From assembly GCF_014649035.1 (NCBI RefSeq), contig NZ_BMSG01000005.1:124001-188000 (forward strand): a DNA stretch of 64,000 nucleotides. Direction: 5' to 3'. The notes under the pieces were generated by a model that was given only the letters and a program-made list of their open reading frames with translations, made no database searches and was not told the DNA's origin. Position numbers and translations under genes: made by a program. This document shows, piece by piece, positions 40,544-51,144 of this stretch (the stretch's first letter is position 1; the number at the start of each line of letters is the position of its first letter). The DNA comes from Streptomyces sindenensis (GTDB taxonomy: Bacteria; Actinomycetota; Actinomycetes; Streptomycetales; Streptomycetaceae).

Positions 40544-41257
40544 TCAGGCGCCGCGTGGGATCAGCGGCCAGGCCGACTCGACCACCGCCGCCGGATCGCT
40601 CGTGCGCCGCAGATAGGCCTGGAGCGAGGCCGACTGTTCGGCCGCCGCCCGTATCTGAAGGGCGTGCAGTTCGTCGGGGGGCAGGGTGGCGACGGGACGG
40701 TGGCGCTCGCCCATCCGGCGCACCACGCGCACCGCGGCCACCGCGTCGGCGCTCGCGTCATGGGCTCCGTCGAGCGTGACCCCGTAGTGGTCGCACAGCG
40801 CCTGGAGGGCACGCTTGCCCTTGCGGTACTTGTCGACGTGCTTGTCGATGACCAGCGGGTCGATGACGGGTGACGGCGCGCCGCCGACCCGCTCCTCGAC
40901 CGACGGCAGTCCGTACCTGCGGCATTCACGATCCAGCAGCGAGAGGTCGTAGCGGGCGTTCATCACCACCAGCGGGACGTCCGAGCGCAGCACCTCGGCG
41001 ACCGCGTGGGCGATCTCCTCGACGGCCGAGGCCGCCCGGGTGCCGTGCTTGCGGGCGTGGTCGGTGCCGATGCCGTGGATCGCGGAGGCCTGCTCCGGTA
41101 TCGCCACGCCCGGGTCGAGCAGCCAGGTGCGCTGCTCGGCGACCGCGCCGTCCGGGTCCAGCCGGACGAGTGCGGCGGTGACGATCCGATCGCTCTCGAC
41201 GTCGGTCCCCGTCGTCTCCAGGTCGAAGCCGACCAGTGTGCCCTGATGCCAGCTCAT
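40544..41257 (-). CDS. DEDDh-family 3'-5' exonuclease
   Basis: 237 residues, RNase T/DnaQ-like. Exo I GFDLETTGTDVESDRIV, Exo II VVMNARYDLSLLDRECRRYG and Exo III HDASADAVAAVRVV supply the DEDD residues. Probably acts in DNA or RNA end processing. The ATG at 41255-41257 follows AAGGAGGTATCGGG, a near-perfect ribosome binding site. An earlier in-frame start at 41332 is not supported. Confidence 0.92.
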   Translation of the reverse strand: MSWHQGTLVGFDLETTGTDVESDRIVTAALVRLDPDGAVAEQRTWLLDPGVAIPEQASAIHGIGTDHARKHGTRAASAVEEIAHAVAEVLRSDVPLVVMNARYDLSLLDRECRRYGLPSVEERVGGAPSPVIDPLVIDKHVDKYRKGKRALQALCDHYGVTLDGAHDASADAVAAVRVVRRMGERHRPVATLPPDELHALQIRAAAEQSASLQAYLRRTSDPAAVVESAWPLIPRGA

Positions 41258-41338
41258 CCCGATACCTCCTTCGTGGTGCTCCCCCGTGGTGCTCCCCCGA
41301 GTGATGACCACCTTCGCACGGGCCACTGACAAACCCGG

Positions 41339-41400
41339 TGGAGGGTCAGGAGGGTAGGAAGGTCAGGAGAGGCCAGCCGGAGGGCAGGAGAGGTCAGCGG
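41339..41400. repeat. Degenerate GTCAGGAG repeats
   Basis: Purine-rich plus strand with several copies of GGTCAGGAG/GGCAGGAGAG between the exonuclease and HEPN genes. Low complexity, no further meaning seen. Confidence 0.4.
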
Positions 41401-41403
41401 GGG

Positions 41404-42639
41404 TCAGGAGACCGGCCGGGAGTCCGTCCAGACCGATTCGAACTCCTCGCGGTACGTCTCGAAGAGCCCGTGCTCGTTGTCCTGGCCCTCCCGCACCACC
41501 GTGCGCCTGCCCCCGCCGCGCAGCACCAGCACCGGCGCCTCCATGCCCCGGGCCCGCCGCAGATAGGGCTGGACGACGCCCACCGCGTCCGGCCCGTCAC
41601 CGTCCACCAGGTAGGCGGTGAAGCGCGGGGTCTCGTCGAACACCTGGATCTGGAACGCGCCGGGGTCGCGGAGCTTGGAGCGGACGCGGCGCATGTGGAG
41701 GATGTTCATCTCCACCGAGCGGCTCAGCTCGCCCTTTTTGAGACCGAGTTCCCGCTCACGGCGGCGCACCGCGCTGCTGGCCGGGTTGATGAACAGCAGC
41801 CGGACCCGGCAGCCCGACTCCGCGAGCCGGACGAGCCGGCGGCCGGAGAAGTTCTGCACGAGCAGATTGAGGCCTATCCCGATGGCGTCGAGCCGACGCG
41901 CCCCGCCGAACAGGTCCTCGGCGGGCAGCTGGCGCTGGAGCCGGACCCGGTCGGGGTGGACGGAGACCACGTCCGCGTACCGGTCGCCGACCAGCTCCTC
42001 CACCGCGTCCACCGGCAGCCGGTCGGCCGAGGGCACCCCGGCCCCGCTGCCGAGGATGTCGAGCAGGCGGGCCGAGGCGCGCTCCGCCTGGGCGAGGACC
42101 GCCTCGTTCAGCGCCCGGTTTCGGGAGACCACGTTGCGCGCGACCTCCAGCTCGTCCAGCGCCAGCTCGACATCGCGCCGATCGTCGAAGTACGGCTCGA
42201 AGCACGGCCAGTGCTGGACCATCAGCTCGCGCAGCTGCGGCAGCGTCAGGAAGCTGAGGACGTTGTCGTCGGCCGGGTCGAGCAGATAGCCCTTGCGGCG
42301 CGAGACCTCGCGGACGGCGACGGCGCGCTGCACCCACTCCTGCCCGGCCGGTCCGGCCGCGGCCACCACCCACTCCTCGCCGTGCACCGGCTCGTAGATC
42401 GGCCGGAGCACCGCGGCGACGACGGCCCGTAGGCGTTGTTCGACCAGATTCAGCCAGATATAAGCCCGCCCGGCCCGCTGGGCGCGCGTGCGCACCTCGC
42501 CCCAGGCCTCGGATCCCCAGTCCAGCTCGGCGCCTATCTCCATGGGCTGCGCGAGGGACACCGCCCCGGGCGGGGCATCGGTCGATTCCCCCTCGTGACC
42601 TGCGTCACCTGGGGGTAGCTCGAACCCTCCCGAGCTCAC
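41404..42639 (-). CDS. SAV2148-type HEPN-domain protein
   Basis: 411 residues, highly conserved in Streptomyces. Characteristic stretches: MEIGAELDWGSEAWGEVRTR, AGRAYIWLNLVEQRLRAVVA, SRRKGYLLDPADDNVLSFLT, IGIGLNLLVQNFSGRRLVRL. HEPN domains occur in RNases and nucleic-acid-linked proteins; the role here is unknown. I chose GTG 42637-42639 because it yields the start MSSGGFELPPGD resembling what I recall of homologues, with GGAAGG upstream; the frame stays open about ten codons further. Confidence 0.85.
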   Translation of the reverse strand: MSSGGFELPPGDAGHEGESTDAPPGAVSLAQPMEIGAELDWGSEAWGEVRTRAQRAGRAYIWLNLVEQRLRAVVAAVLRPIYEPVHGEEWVVAAAGPAGQEWVQRAVAVREVSRRKGYLLDPADDNVLSFLTLPQLRELMVQHWPCFEPYFDDRRDVELALDELEVARNVVSRNRALNEAVLAQAERASARLLDILGSGAGVPSADRLPVDAVEELVGDRYADVVSVHPDRVRLQRQLPAEDLFGGARRLDAIGIGLNLLVQNFSGRRLVRLAESGCRVRLLFINPASSAVRRRERELGLKKGELSRSVEMNILHMRRVRSKLRDPGAFQIQVFDETPRFTAYLVDGDGPDAVGVVQPYLRRARGMEAPVLVLRGGGRRTVVREGQDNEHGLFETYREEFESVWTDSRPVS

Positions 42640-43055
42640 CCGCGTACCGCCTTCCACTCCCCCACCCAACGATCAAGGAAGGGTACTCCGGGAGCGTGAT
42701 CCGACGCAGCCCGATGCGCAGGCGACTTTCTCAACTCCCCTGACCGTCAGGCTTGTTCCTTGCGGCGAGATCGGGTGGAGTGAGCGGATTCATAGTGATT
42801 GGGGGCCCGCCCCGGGGCGGGAATCGGACGCACTGCCGACAGCGGGGTCCGCAAGCACGTCCGGGGCGGCACGGGCGTGTCCGAAGTTGACCGGTGCGGC
42901 CGGGGGCCCGGCGACGGGATGTGGCCGCACCGCGCGACGTCCTAGGTGAGCGCCCCGTTTTCGGGGAAGATTCGGGACGAATTCGGGAAGTATTCGAGGA
43001 GCATCGGGCCGAGGAAAGCCACCGCACCCGGATCAGAAGTGGAAGAGTCTTCATC
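42640..43055. promoter_or_regulatory. Divergent upstream region of the HEPN gene and glgX
   Basis: 416 bases without a gene. Contains a perfect 16-bp palindrome CCCGCCCCGGGGCGGG (42806-42821) and a small hairpin CCCCG-TTTT-CGGGG (42953-42966). No promoter could be assigned with confidence. Confidence 0.45.
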
Positions 43056-45185
<2,130 letters not shown>

Positions 45186-45220
45186 GCGGTGGGCGGGAAG
45201 AGACGGCTGGAGTGAGTGTT

Positions 45221-45252
45221 CCGCCCGGGGTGACACGGTTCGCCCCGGGCGG
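45221..45252 (+). terminator. Hairpin between glgX and treY
   Basis: Perfect 10-bp stem (45221-45230 with 45243-45252), loop of 12, ending 15 bases before the treY start codon. Either a glgX terminator or an element that affects treY expression. Confidence 0.6.
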
Positions 45253-45267
45253 GGTACGTAGAAGTCC

Positions 45268-47646
45268 ATGACGCCCTCCGCCACGTACCGGCTTCAGCTC
45301 CAGCCCGACTTCCCGTTCGCCGCCGCCGAGAAGGCCGTGCCGTATCTCGCCGCGCTCGGCGTCTCGCATCTCCACCTCTCCCCCGTCCTGGAGGCGGTCC
45401 CCGGCTCCACCCACGGTTACGACGTGGTCGACCACAGCCGGGTCCGGGGGGAGCTGGGCGGTGAGGAGGGGCTGCGGTCGCTCGCCTCGGCCGCCCGGGA
45501 GCACGGGCTCGGCCTGGTCCTGGACATCGTGCCCAACCACATGGCGGCCTCGCCCCGGCACAACCGCCGGCTGTGGGAGGTGCTGCGCGAGGGCCCGGCG
45601 TCCCCGTACGCCCGTTGGTTCGACATCGACTGGGCGGCGGGCGGCGGCCGGGTCCTGCTGCCGGTGCTCGCCGGTACGCTCGGCCGGGAGCTGGAGCACC
45701 TGGCCGTGGACGCCGACGAGCAGGTACTGCGCTACCACGACCTGGAGTTCCCGTTGCGCGCCGGTACGGCGGGCCTTCCGCTCCCGGAGCTGCTGGACGC
45801 CCAGCACTACCGGCTCGGCTGGTGGCGGCTGGCCCGCACCGAGCTGAACTACCGGCGCTTCTTCACCGTCCCGGAGCTGATCGGGGTGCGCGTCGAGCAT
45901 CCGGAGGTCTTCGACGCCACGCACGCCAAGGTCATCGAACTGCTCCGCGACGGAGTGCTGGACGGGCTGCGCATCGACCATCCGGACGGTCTCGCCGCGC
46001 CCGCCGCCTATCTGGAACGGCTGAACGAGGCCACCGGCGGGCGCTGGACGGTGGTGGAGAAGATCCTCACCGGCGACGAGCACCTCCCGGCGGAGTGGGC
46101 GGTCGCGGGCACCACCGGGTACGACGCCCTGCGTCGGATCGACGGAGTGTTCACCGACCCGTCCGGCGCGGCGGAGCTGCTCCGCCGCTACCGCGAGTTC
46201 GCCGGACCGCCCGGCGACCGGGGCGGCGACTGGAGCGCGACGGTGCGCCGCGCCGCGTACCGGGTGGTGACCCATGAGCTGGCCGCCGAGACCGCGTGGC
46301 TGACCCGGCAGGCCACCGGGATCTGCGACCGGGACCCCGCGCTGCGCGACCACGCGCCGTGGGCACTGCGGACGGCGGTACGGGAGCTGCTGGTACGGGT
46401 CCCGGTCTACCGCCCGTACGTCACGGCGGGCGAGCCGCCGACCGGGACCGCCCTGGAGACGCTGACCGACGAGGCGGTACGGGAGGCCAGGGCGGTGTTC
46501 TCCGTGCCGGAGGAGGCGGCGGCCGTCGACGTCGTACGGGATCTGGCGCTCGGGCGGCTCGGTGGCGGGGAGCAACAGGCAGCGTTCTGCGCCCGGTTCG
46601 CGCAGACCGCGTCCGCGCTGCACGCCAAGTCGGCGGAGGACACGGCGTTCTACCGGTACGTTCCGCTGATCTCGGCCACCGAGGTGGGCGGCGAGCCGGG
46701 TCGGCCTGCCGTATCACCGGAGGAGTTCCACGCCTTCGCCGCCCGGATCGCCCGGGACCGGCCCGCCACCGGCACGGTCCTGACCACTCATGACACGAAG
46801 CGCAGCGCGGACGTCCGGGCCCGGATCGCGGTGCTGTCGCAGTGCCCGGAGCGGTGGGCGGCCCTGGTGACGGAGCTGACGGCGGCGACGCCGGTCGCCG
46901 CCCCGGACCCCCAACTGGCTTGGTCCGCGTGGCAGTCGGCGTACGGCTGCGCGGAGCTGCCGGCCGAGGAGCTGTTCGAGCGGCTGGAGCCGGCCCTGTT
47001 GAAGGCGGTCCGCGAGGCGGGGCTCTTCACCAGTTGGACGGAGTCGGACCCGGCCTACGAACGCGCCGTGTCGGACTTCGTCGCGGCCGGGCCGGGACGC
47101 GGGGAGGGTGTGCCCCGGAGACTGATCGCCGAGTTCGCGGACGCGCTCGCCCCGCATGTCCGGGCGCAGGTGCTGGGGGCGGCGCTGGTGCATCTGACGA
47201 TGCCGGGCGTGCCGGATCTCTACCAGGGCACGGAGGGCGAGTATCTGGCCCTGGTCGACCCGGACAACCGGCGGCCGTTCCGGCGGCTTGAGGTACCGGA
47301 CGAGAAGCAGGAACTGACGGGTACCGCGCTTGCGCTGCGCCGCGAACTGCCCGGTGTGTTCGGTGAGTCGGGGACGTACGCCCCCCTCACGGCGACCGGA
47401 CCCGCCGCCCCGCATCTGCTGGCGTTCTGCCGCTCGGGCAAGGTGGTCACGGCGGTGACCCGGCTGTCGCTGCGGCTGGCCGAGGGCGGCGGCTGGCGGG
47501 ACACGGTGCTGGAGCTGCCCGCCGGCGGGCCCTGGCGGGATCTGCTGTCGGCCACCCCCGGCCGGGAGTTCCCGGGCGGCGCGGTGGCGGCGGCGGAGCT
47601 GTTCGCCGAGCGGCCGGTGGCGCTGCTGCGGCGGGTGCGGGACTGA
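45268..47646 (+). CDS. treY: Malto-oligosyltrehalose synthase
   Basis: 792 residues, GH13. Converts the reducing end of maltodextrin to a trehalosyl unit by intramolecular transglycosylation. Diagnostic: YRLQLQPDFPFAAAEKAVPY start, VLDIVPNHMA, nucleophile in GLRIDHPDGLAAPAAYLERL, acid/base in VVEKILTGDE and TTHDTKRSADVRAR. Works with TreZ (53857-55617), which lies downstream but is not contiguous. Confidence 0.95.
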   Translation: MTPSATYRLQLQPDFPFAAAEKAVPYLAALGVSHLHLSPVLEAVPGSTHGYDVVDHSRVRGELGGEEGLRSLASAAREHGLGLVLDIVPNHMAASPRHNRRLWEVLREGPASPYARWFDIDWAAGGGRVLLPVLAGTLGRELEHLAVDADEQVLRYHDLEFPLRAGTAGLPLPELLDAQHYRLGWWRLARTELNYRRFFTVPELIGVRVEHPEVFDATHAKVIELLRDGVLDGLRIDHPDGLAAPAAYLERLNEATGGRWTVVEKILTGDEHLPAEWAVAGTTGYDALRRIDGVFTDPSGAAELLRRYREFAGPPGDRGGDWSATVRRAAYRVVTHELAAETAWLTRQATGICDRDPALRDHAPWALRTAVRELLVRVPVYRPYVTAGEPPTGTALETLTDEAVREARAVFSVPEEAAAVDVVRDLALGRLGGGEQQAAFCARFAQTASALHAKSAEDTAFYRYVPLISATEVGGEPGRPAVSPEEFHAFAARIARDRPATGTVLTTHDTKRSADVRARIAVLSQCPERWAALVTELTAATPVAAPDPQLAWSAWQSAYGCAELPAEELFERLEPALLKAVREAGLFTSWTESDPAYERAVSDFVAAGPGRGEGVPRRLIAEFADALAPHVRAQVLGAALVHLTMPGVPDLYQGTEGEYLALVDPDNRRPFRRLEVPDEKQELTGTALALRRELPGVFGESGTYAPLTATGPAAPHLLAFCRSGKVVTAVTRLSLRLAEGGGWRDTVLELPAGGPWRDLLSATPGREFPGGAVAAAELFAERPVALLRRVRD

Positions 47647-47673
47647 CCAGCCCGGGGGCCGTGGCCCCGCCCG

Positions 47674-48708
47674 TCAGGACGGGCGTACGAGCAGGGTTCG
47701 CGGACCCCGGGTCAGCAGGCCGCCCGCCACCGGGCGGAAGCCCTCGGCCCAGCGGATGCCGGGCATCGCCGTCAGCAGGGCGCGCAGACCGTGCTCGGCC
47801 TCCAGCCGGCCGAGGAGGGCGGCGGGGCAGCCGGCCGGGCCGATGAGCAGCGGGTCGGCGTCGGTGCGCAGCGGGTCGAACCGGTCGGGTGCGCCGAACC
47901 GGGCCGGGTCACGGCCCGCCGCGCCGATGAGGCAGGCGACGGGCGCGTCGGCGGGGAGCGTGCCGCCGCTCACGGCCACCTCGGTACGGGTGCGGCGCAG
48001 CACGATCTGGACGGGCGGATCGCGGCGCAGCGTTTCGGTCCAGGCCCGTCCCAGCAGCGTCCCGGGCCCGGATCCGGTCCCGGGGCCGGCCGTCGCGGCG
48101 GCCAGCAGATCCGGGTCGTCGAGCATGTTCGCGAGGAACGAGGCGAGGGCGTGCTCGCGGAGCGCGGTGGCCCCGGCGCAGTCACCGGCTCCCCCGCCGG
48201 TACGCCGGTGGCGGGCGCCCCGGGGCAGGGTGCTCAGGTCCGGGTAGGAGAGCCCGGCCGCCGCCTCGGCGGCCCCGGCGGGCAGCCATCGGCAGAAGTC
48301 GGCGACCAGGTCCGCCCGCTCGCGCCCGGCGATCCGGCGGGCCAGGACGTACGCGGTCCGCTCGACGGCGGGTGCGGCGGCGCTCCACGGCACGGCGGGC
48401 GGGCCGCAGACCAGGCTGCCCCGGCAGAGGCCGAGCGGGACGGGTGCCCGGCCGCGCGGACCGTCGTCGTGCGGGTAGCCGGTGAATCGGGGGTCGGTGA
48501 GGGCCTGGGCGACATCCGTGTAGCGGCTCAGCAGCCAGGCGCCGAGGCCCGGGTCGTAGCCGAGGGGGTAGTCGGTGCGCAGCAGGCGGTAGAGGCGCAG
48601 CCGGTACGGATCCGTCGTGGCCCCGGGCGTCAGCAGTCCCGGCTGCCCGCCCGCGAGCCGGTGCGGACGGCGGGCGGCGGGCAGGGATTCGGGGCGTTCG
48701 ACTGACAT
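47674..48708 (-). CDS. Atypical cytochrome P450
   Basis: 344 residues, about 50 shorter than typical bacterial P450s. The K-helix ExxR (Glu225, Arg228 in WTETLRRDPP) and a heme-cysteine site (IGPAGCPAALLGRLEAEHGL, Cys294) are present, but the usual FGxGxHxCxG pattern is degraded and the I-helix oxygen-binding AGxxT is replaced by a Gly/Thr-poor stretch near 176-205. It may be catalytically altered or a decaying gene. No ferredoxin gene is nearby. Convergent with treY. Confidence 0.75.
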   Translation of the reverse strand: MSVERPESLPAARRPHRLAGGQPGLLTPGATTDPYRLRLYRLLRTDYPLGYDPGLGAWLLSRYTDVAQALTDPRFTGYPHDDGPRGRAPVPLGLCRGSLVCGPPAVPWSAAAPAVERTAYVLARRIAGRERADLVADFCRWLPAGAAEAAAGLSYPDLSTLPRGARHRRTGGGAGDCAGATALREHALASFLANMLDDPDLLAAATAGPGTGSGPGTLLGRAWTETLRRDPPVQIVLRRTRTEVAVSGGTLPADAPVACLIGAAGRDPARFGAPDRFDPLRTDADPLLIGPAGCPAALLGRLEAEHGLRALLTAMPGIRWAEGFRPVAGGLLTRGPRTLLVRPS

Positions 48709-48854
48709 CTCGCACCCCCTGGAAATCGGTGCGCCGGCGGCCGGCGCGGGTTCTCCCAGGGGACCACCGCCGGGGGCGCACCGCAGTCGGCGTACGCCCG
48801 TTCGGGTGAGGTGGCGGTGGGGTGCGGAGGGCGTATCCCGGTGACCGGCGGGAG

Positions 48855-48998
48855 ATGACCGCGGAGAGCCGGCTGGTGGTCGGCCGGGACGCGGAGCCCG
48901 CCGAGGTGGCCCAGCACATCCACGCCCGTCCGACGCTCTCCGAGGCGGTGGGCGAGGTGTTCCTGACGTTGGCCGGACGCGGGCTGCCCAGCGGCACT
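48855..48998 (+). pseudogene. Remnant of a dihydrolipoamide-dehydrogenase-like gene (C-terminal end only)
   Basis: The reading frame gives ESRLVVGRDAEPAEVAQHIH followed by ARPTLSEAVGEVFLTLAGRG, matching the last 45 residues of pyridine-nucleotide disulfide oxidoreductases, e.g. DAEDIALTIHAHPTLHESVG of E. coli Lpd. A stop codon (48807-48809) lies just upstream in frame and nothing of the FAD or NAD domains is present. The catalytic His of HAHPT is Arg here. Clearly a non-functional fragment left by a deletion. Confidence 0.7.
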
Positions 48999-49041
48999 GA
49001 CGCCCGGGGCCGGGCACGGGCCCGGGCGCCCCGGCGTGGGG

Positions 49042-49779
49042 TCAGCCGGGCGGGAGGCAGGGGCCCTGCGGCGGGCGGTCGGAGCCGCCCTCCGGGAGGC
49101 CGGGCCCGTGCGACGGGGGTTCGGGGGCGGGCGGCGGGAGCTGGGGCGGGACGGCGGCGGAAGGCCGGGGCGCGTGCGGCGGCAGCTCGGGCGGGTGGTC
49201 CTGCGGCCGGGACGTCGGGGTCGGGAGCCGGTCGGGGGCGGTCAGGCGGAAGCTCATCCGGCCGAAGCTCACCTGGTCGCCGTCGCGCACCGGGATGGAG
49301 CCGACGAGCCGCTGGCCGTTGACGCAGGTGCCGTTGGTGGAGCCGAGGTCGCGCAGCACCCAGCGGCCGTTCTGCGCGGAGAGTTCGGCGTGCAGCCGCG
49401 AGACCGTCTCGTGGTTGAGGCGCAGCCCGTTCGCCGGGTCGCGGCCGATGAGCAGCGGATACGGGCCGGGCGCGGGGAGCAGCAGCTTGGGGAGCCGCTC
49501 GGTCTGCCAGGCGCGGCGCAGCCGCCCGGGGAAGGCGGAGATCCCGCCCACCGCGCGGACCAGCCCCTTCGACCAGCGGCCGTCGCTCTCCAGATCGGCG
49601 GTGAGGGCGGCCAGCTCCTCCGGGCGACGGGCGACGAGGGCGAGTTCCATGCGTCGCATGAAGGTGTCGTGCGACAGCTTGCCCTGTGCGGCACCTTCTC
49701 TGAGCACGCCGACGACACGGTCGCGCTGGGCGTCCGACAGCCGCGCGGGACTCATGGGGAACTCGAAGGAGGATGTCAC
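49042..49779 (-). CDS. DUF1707 and FHA domain protein
   Basis: 245 residues. N-terminal DUF1707 (ARLSDAQRDRVVGVLREGAA, SHDTFMRRMELALVARRPEE), then an FHA phosphothreonine-binding domain (about 110-190) with GRD, TVSRLHAELS and LRDLGSTNGTCVNG, and a Pro-rich tail. Such proteins are thought to link Ser/Thr kinases to division or cell-wall processes. GTG start at 49777-49779 gives MTSSFEFP as in homologues. Confidence 0.9.
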   Translation of the reverse strand: MTSSFEFPMSPARLSDAQRDRVVGVLREGAAQGKLSHDTFMRRMELALVARRPEELAALTADLESDGRWSKGLVRAVGGISAFPGRLRRAWQTERLPKLLLPAPGPYPLLIGRDPANGLRLNHETVSRLHAELSAQNGRWVLRDLGSTNGTCVNGQRLVGSIPVRDGDQVSFGRMSFRLTAPDRLPTPTSRPQDHPPELPPHAPRPSAAVPPQLPPPAPEPPSHGPGLPEGGSDRPPQGPCLPPG

Positions 49780-50109
49780 GTCGACGATTGTCGGGCCGAA
49801 GGCCCCGGAGTGTCCAGACAAGCCCGTGTTTCCTCCCGCGCTGACCTGCGCCGCTGTCTCACGCGGCGGCCGCGGGCGAAGCAGGGCCGCCCGCCGTCGG
49901 CAGGCCGCGCTCCGCGATCGCCGCGAGGCGTTGCAGCGCCGGAGCCACGACCTGGAGTGAGGGGCCAGGCCCGACCGGGAGTGAGGGGCCCGGGCGCGCC
50001 CGCGAGCAGGGTTCCGGACGCTCACCGGATATTCGGTGGACAGCGGGTGCCGGTGGTGGCTACGGTCTGCTTCGACATCCGACGCCCGTCGTGGAAGGAG
50101 GCGAGAGAC
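49780..50109. other. Intergenic region without recognisable feature
   Basis: 330 bases between the FHA gene and the small ORF at 50110. It must hold the promoters of both directions; nothing else is seen. Confidence 0.5.
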
Positions 50110-50196
50110 ATGCGCGCGAACAGCCGCACCAGCAATCGCAGTACACCCCTTTCGCGCTCCCGTCCCGTCCGCCGGGCGGTGTCGGACCTCGTCTGA
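50110..50196 (+). CDS. Small ORF (28 aa) upstream of a GNAT gene
   Basis: Encodes MRANSRTSNRSTPLSRSRPV followed by RRAVSDLV. AAGGAGG lies at a good distance before the ATG, stronger than the site of the following gene. A very basic peptide of unknown role, 36 bases before the GNAT start; possible leader. Confidence 0.45.
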   Translation: MRANSRTSNRSTPLSRSRPVRRAVSDLV

Positions 50197-50232
50197 CCGG
50201 GAGCGCGGCATTCCGTCCCGGAGGACACCTTC

Positions 50233-51144
50233 ATGACCGATCCGGTCATCCGCGCGCTCACGCCGAGCGACGCCGCACTCTTCACCACGTTCCAGGACAG
50301 CCCCTTCGTGGGCCGGGCCGCCTTCGGCCAGGCCTACACCTCGACCGCCGACGGCGGCGAGTACCGCCCCGACTGGTCGTGGGTCGCCCTGCGCGGGGAC
50401 ACCGTCATCGCCAGGGCCGCCTGGTGGGGCGGGCCCGGAGACACCGAGCCCGTCGTGCTCAACTGGTTCGACTTCGCGGACGGGGAGGCGGAGGCGGGCG
50501 CCGAACTCCTGCGCCGCGCCCCGTTCGACAAGGAGTACGAGCTGATCGCACCCGCCGGATGGCGGGACGACCCGGCGGCGCGGGCCGCCGTCGAGGAGCG
50601 GGTCGCCGCCGCGACGGCGGCCGGGATGAAGCCGCTGGTCGAGCGCTACCGCTACCGCTGGACCCCCGGCTGCCCGCTCCCCGAGCGGACGGGCCGGCTC
50701 ACCTACCGCCCCGAGCCGGACGACGAGGTCATCCTCGATGTGCTGCGCCGGGTGCACTCGGCGACGCTGGACGCCCACGCCCGCAAGGCCATCGAGGGCC
50801 CCGGCGGTCTGGAGGCGGCGGCCCGGGAGGAGTTGGACTTCTTCCACTGGTGCCCGTCGCCGCGTGAGTGGTGGCGGCTCGCGTACACGCCGGACGGCGA
50901 GGTGGCGGGCATCCAGGTGCCCGCGCACAACCCGTCGGGGCCCTGCGTCGGTTTCATCGGGGTCGTGCCCGAGGCGCGCGGGCACGGGTACGGCTACGAC
51001 CTGCTGGTGGAGTGCACGAACTTTCTGGTCGAACAGGGCGCCGAGTTCGTCGCGGGGGCGACGGACCAGGGGAACGCGCCGATGGCCGCCGCGTTCGCCC
51101 GCGCCGGCTACCCGGTCACCCAGGAATGGGTCCATCTGGCGTGA
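50233..51144 (+). CDS. GNAT-family N-acetyltransferase
   Basis: 303 residues, two GNAT-like halves. The C-terminal half has the acetyl-CoA motif FIGVVPEARGHGYGYDLLVE and ATDQGNAPMAAAFARAGYPV; the N-terminal half (1-130) has the fold without clear motif A. The substrate is unknown. Its last 29 bases overlap the convergent fucosidase gene. Confidence 0.87.
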   Translation: MTDPVIRALTPSDAALFTTFQDSPFVGRAAFGQAYTSTADGGEYRPDWSWVALRGDTVIARAAWWGGPGDTEPVVLNWFDFADGEAEAGAELLRRAPFDKEYELIAPAGWRDDPAARAAVEERVAAATAAGMKPLVERYRYRWTPGCPLPERTGRLTYRPEPDDEVILDVLRRVHSATLDAHARKAIEGPGGLEAAAREELDFFHWCPSPREWWRLAYTPDGEVAGIQVPAHNPSGPCVGFIGVVPEARGHGYGYDLLVECTNFLVEQGAEFVAGATDQGNAPMAAAFARAGYPVTQEWVHLA

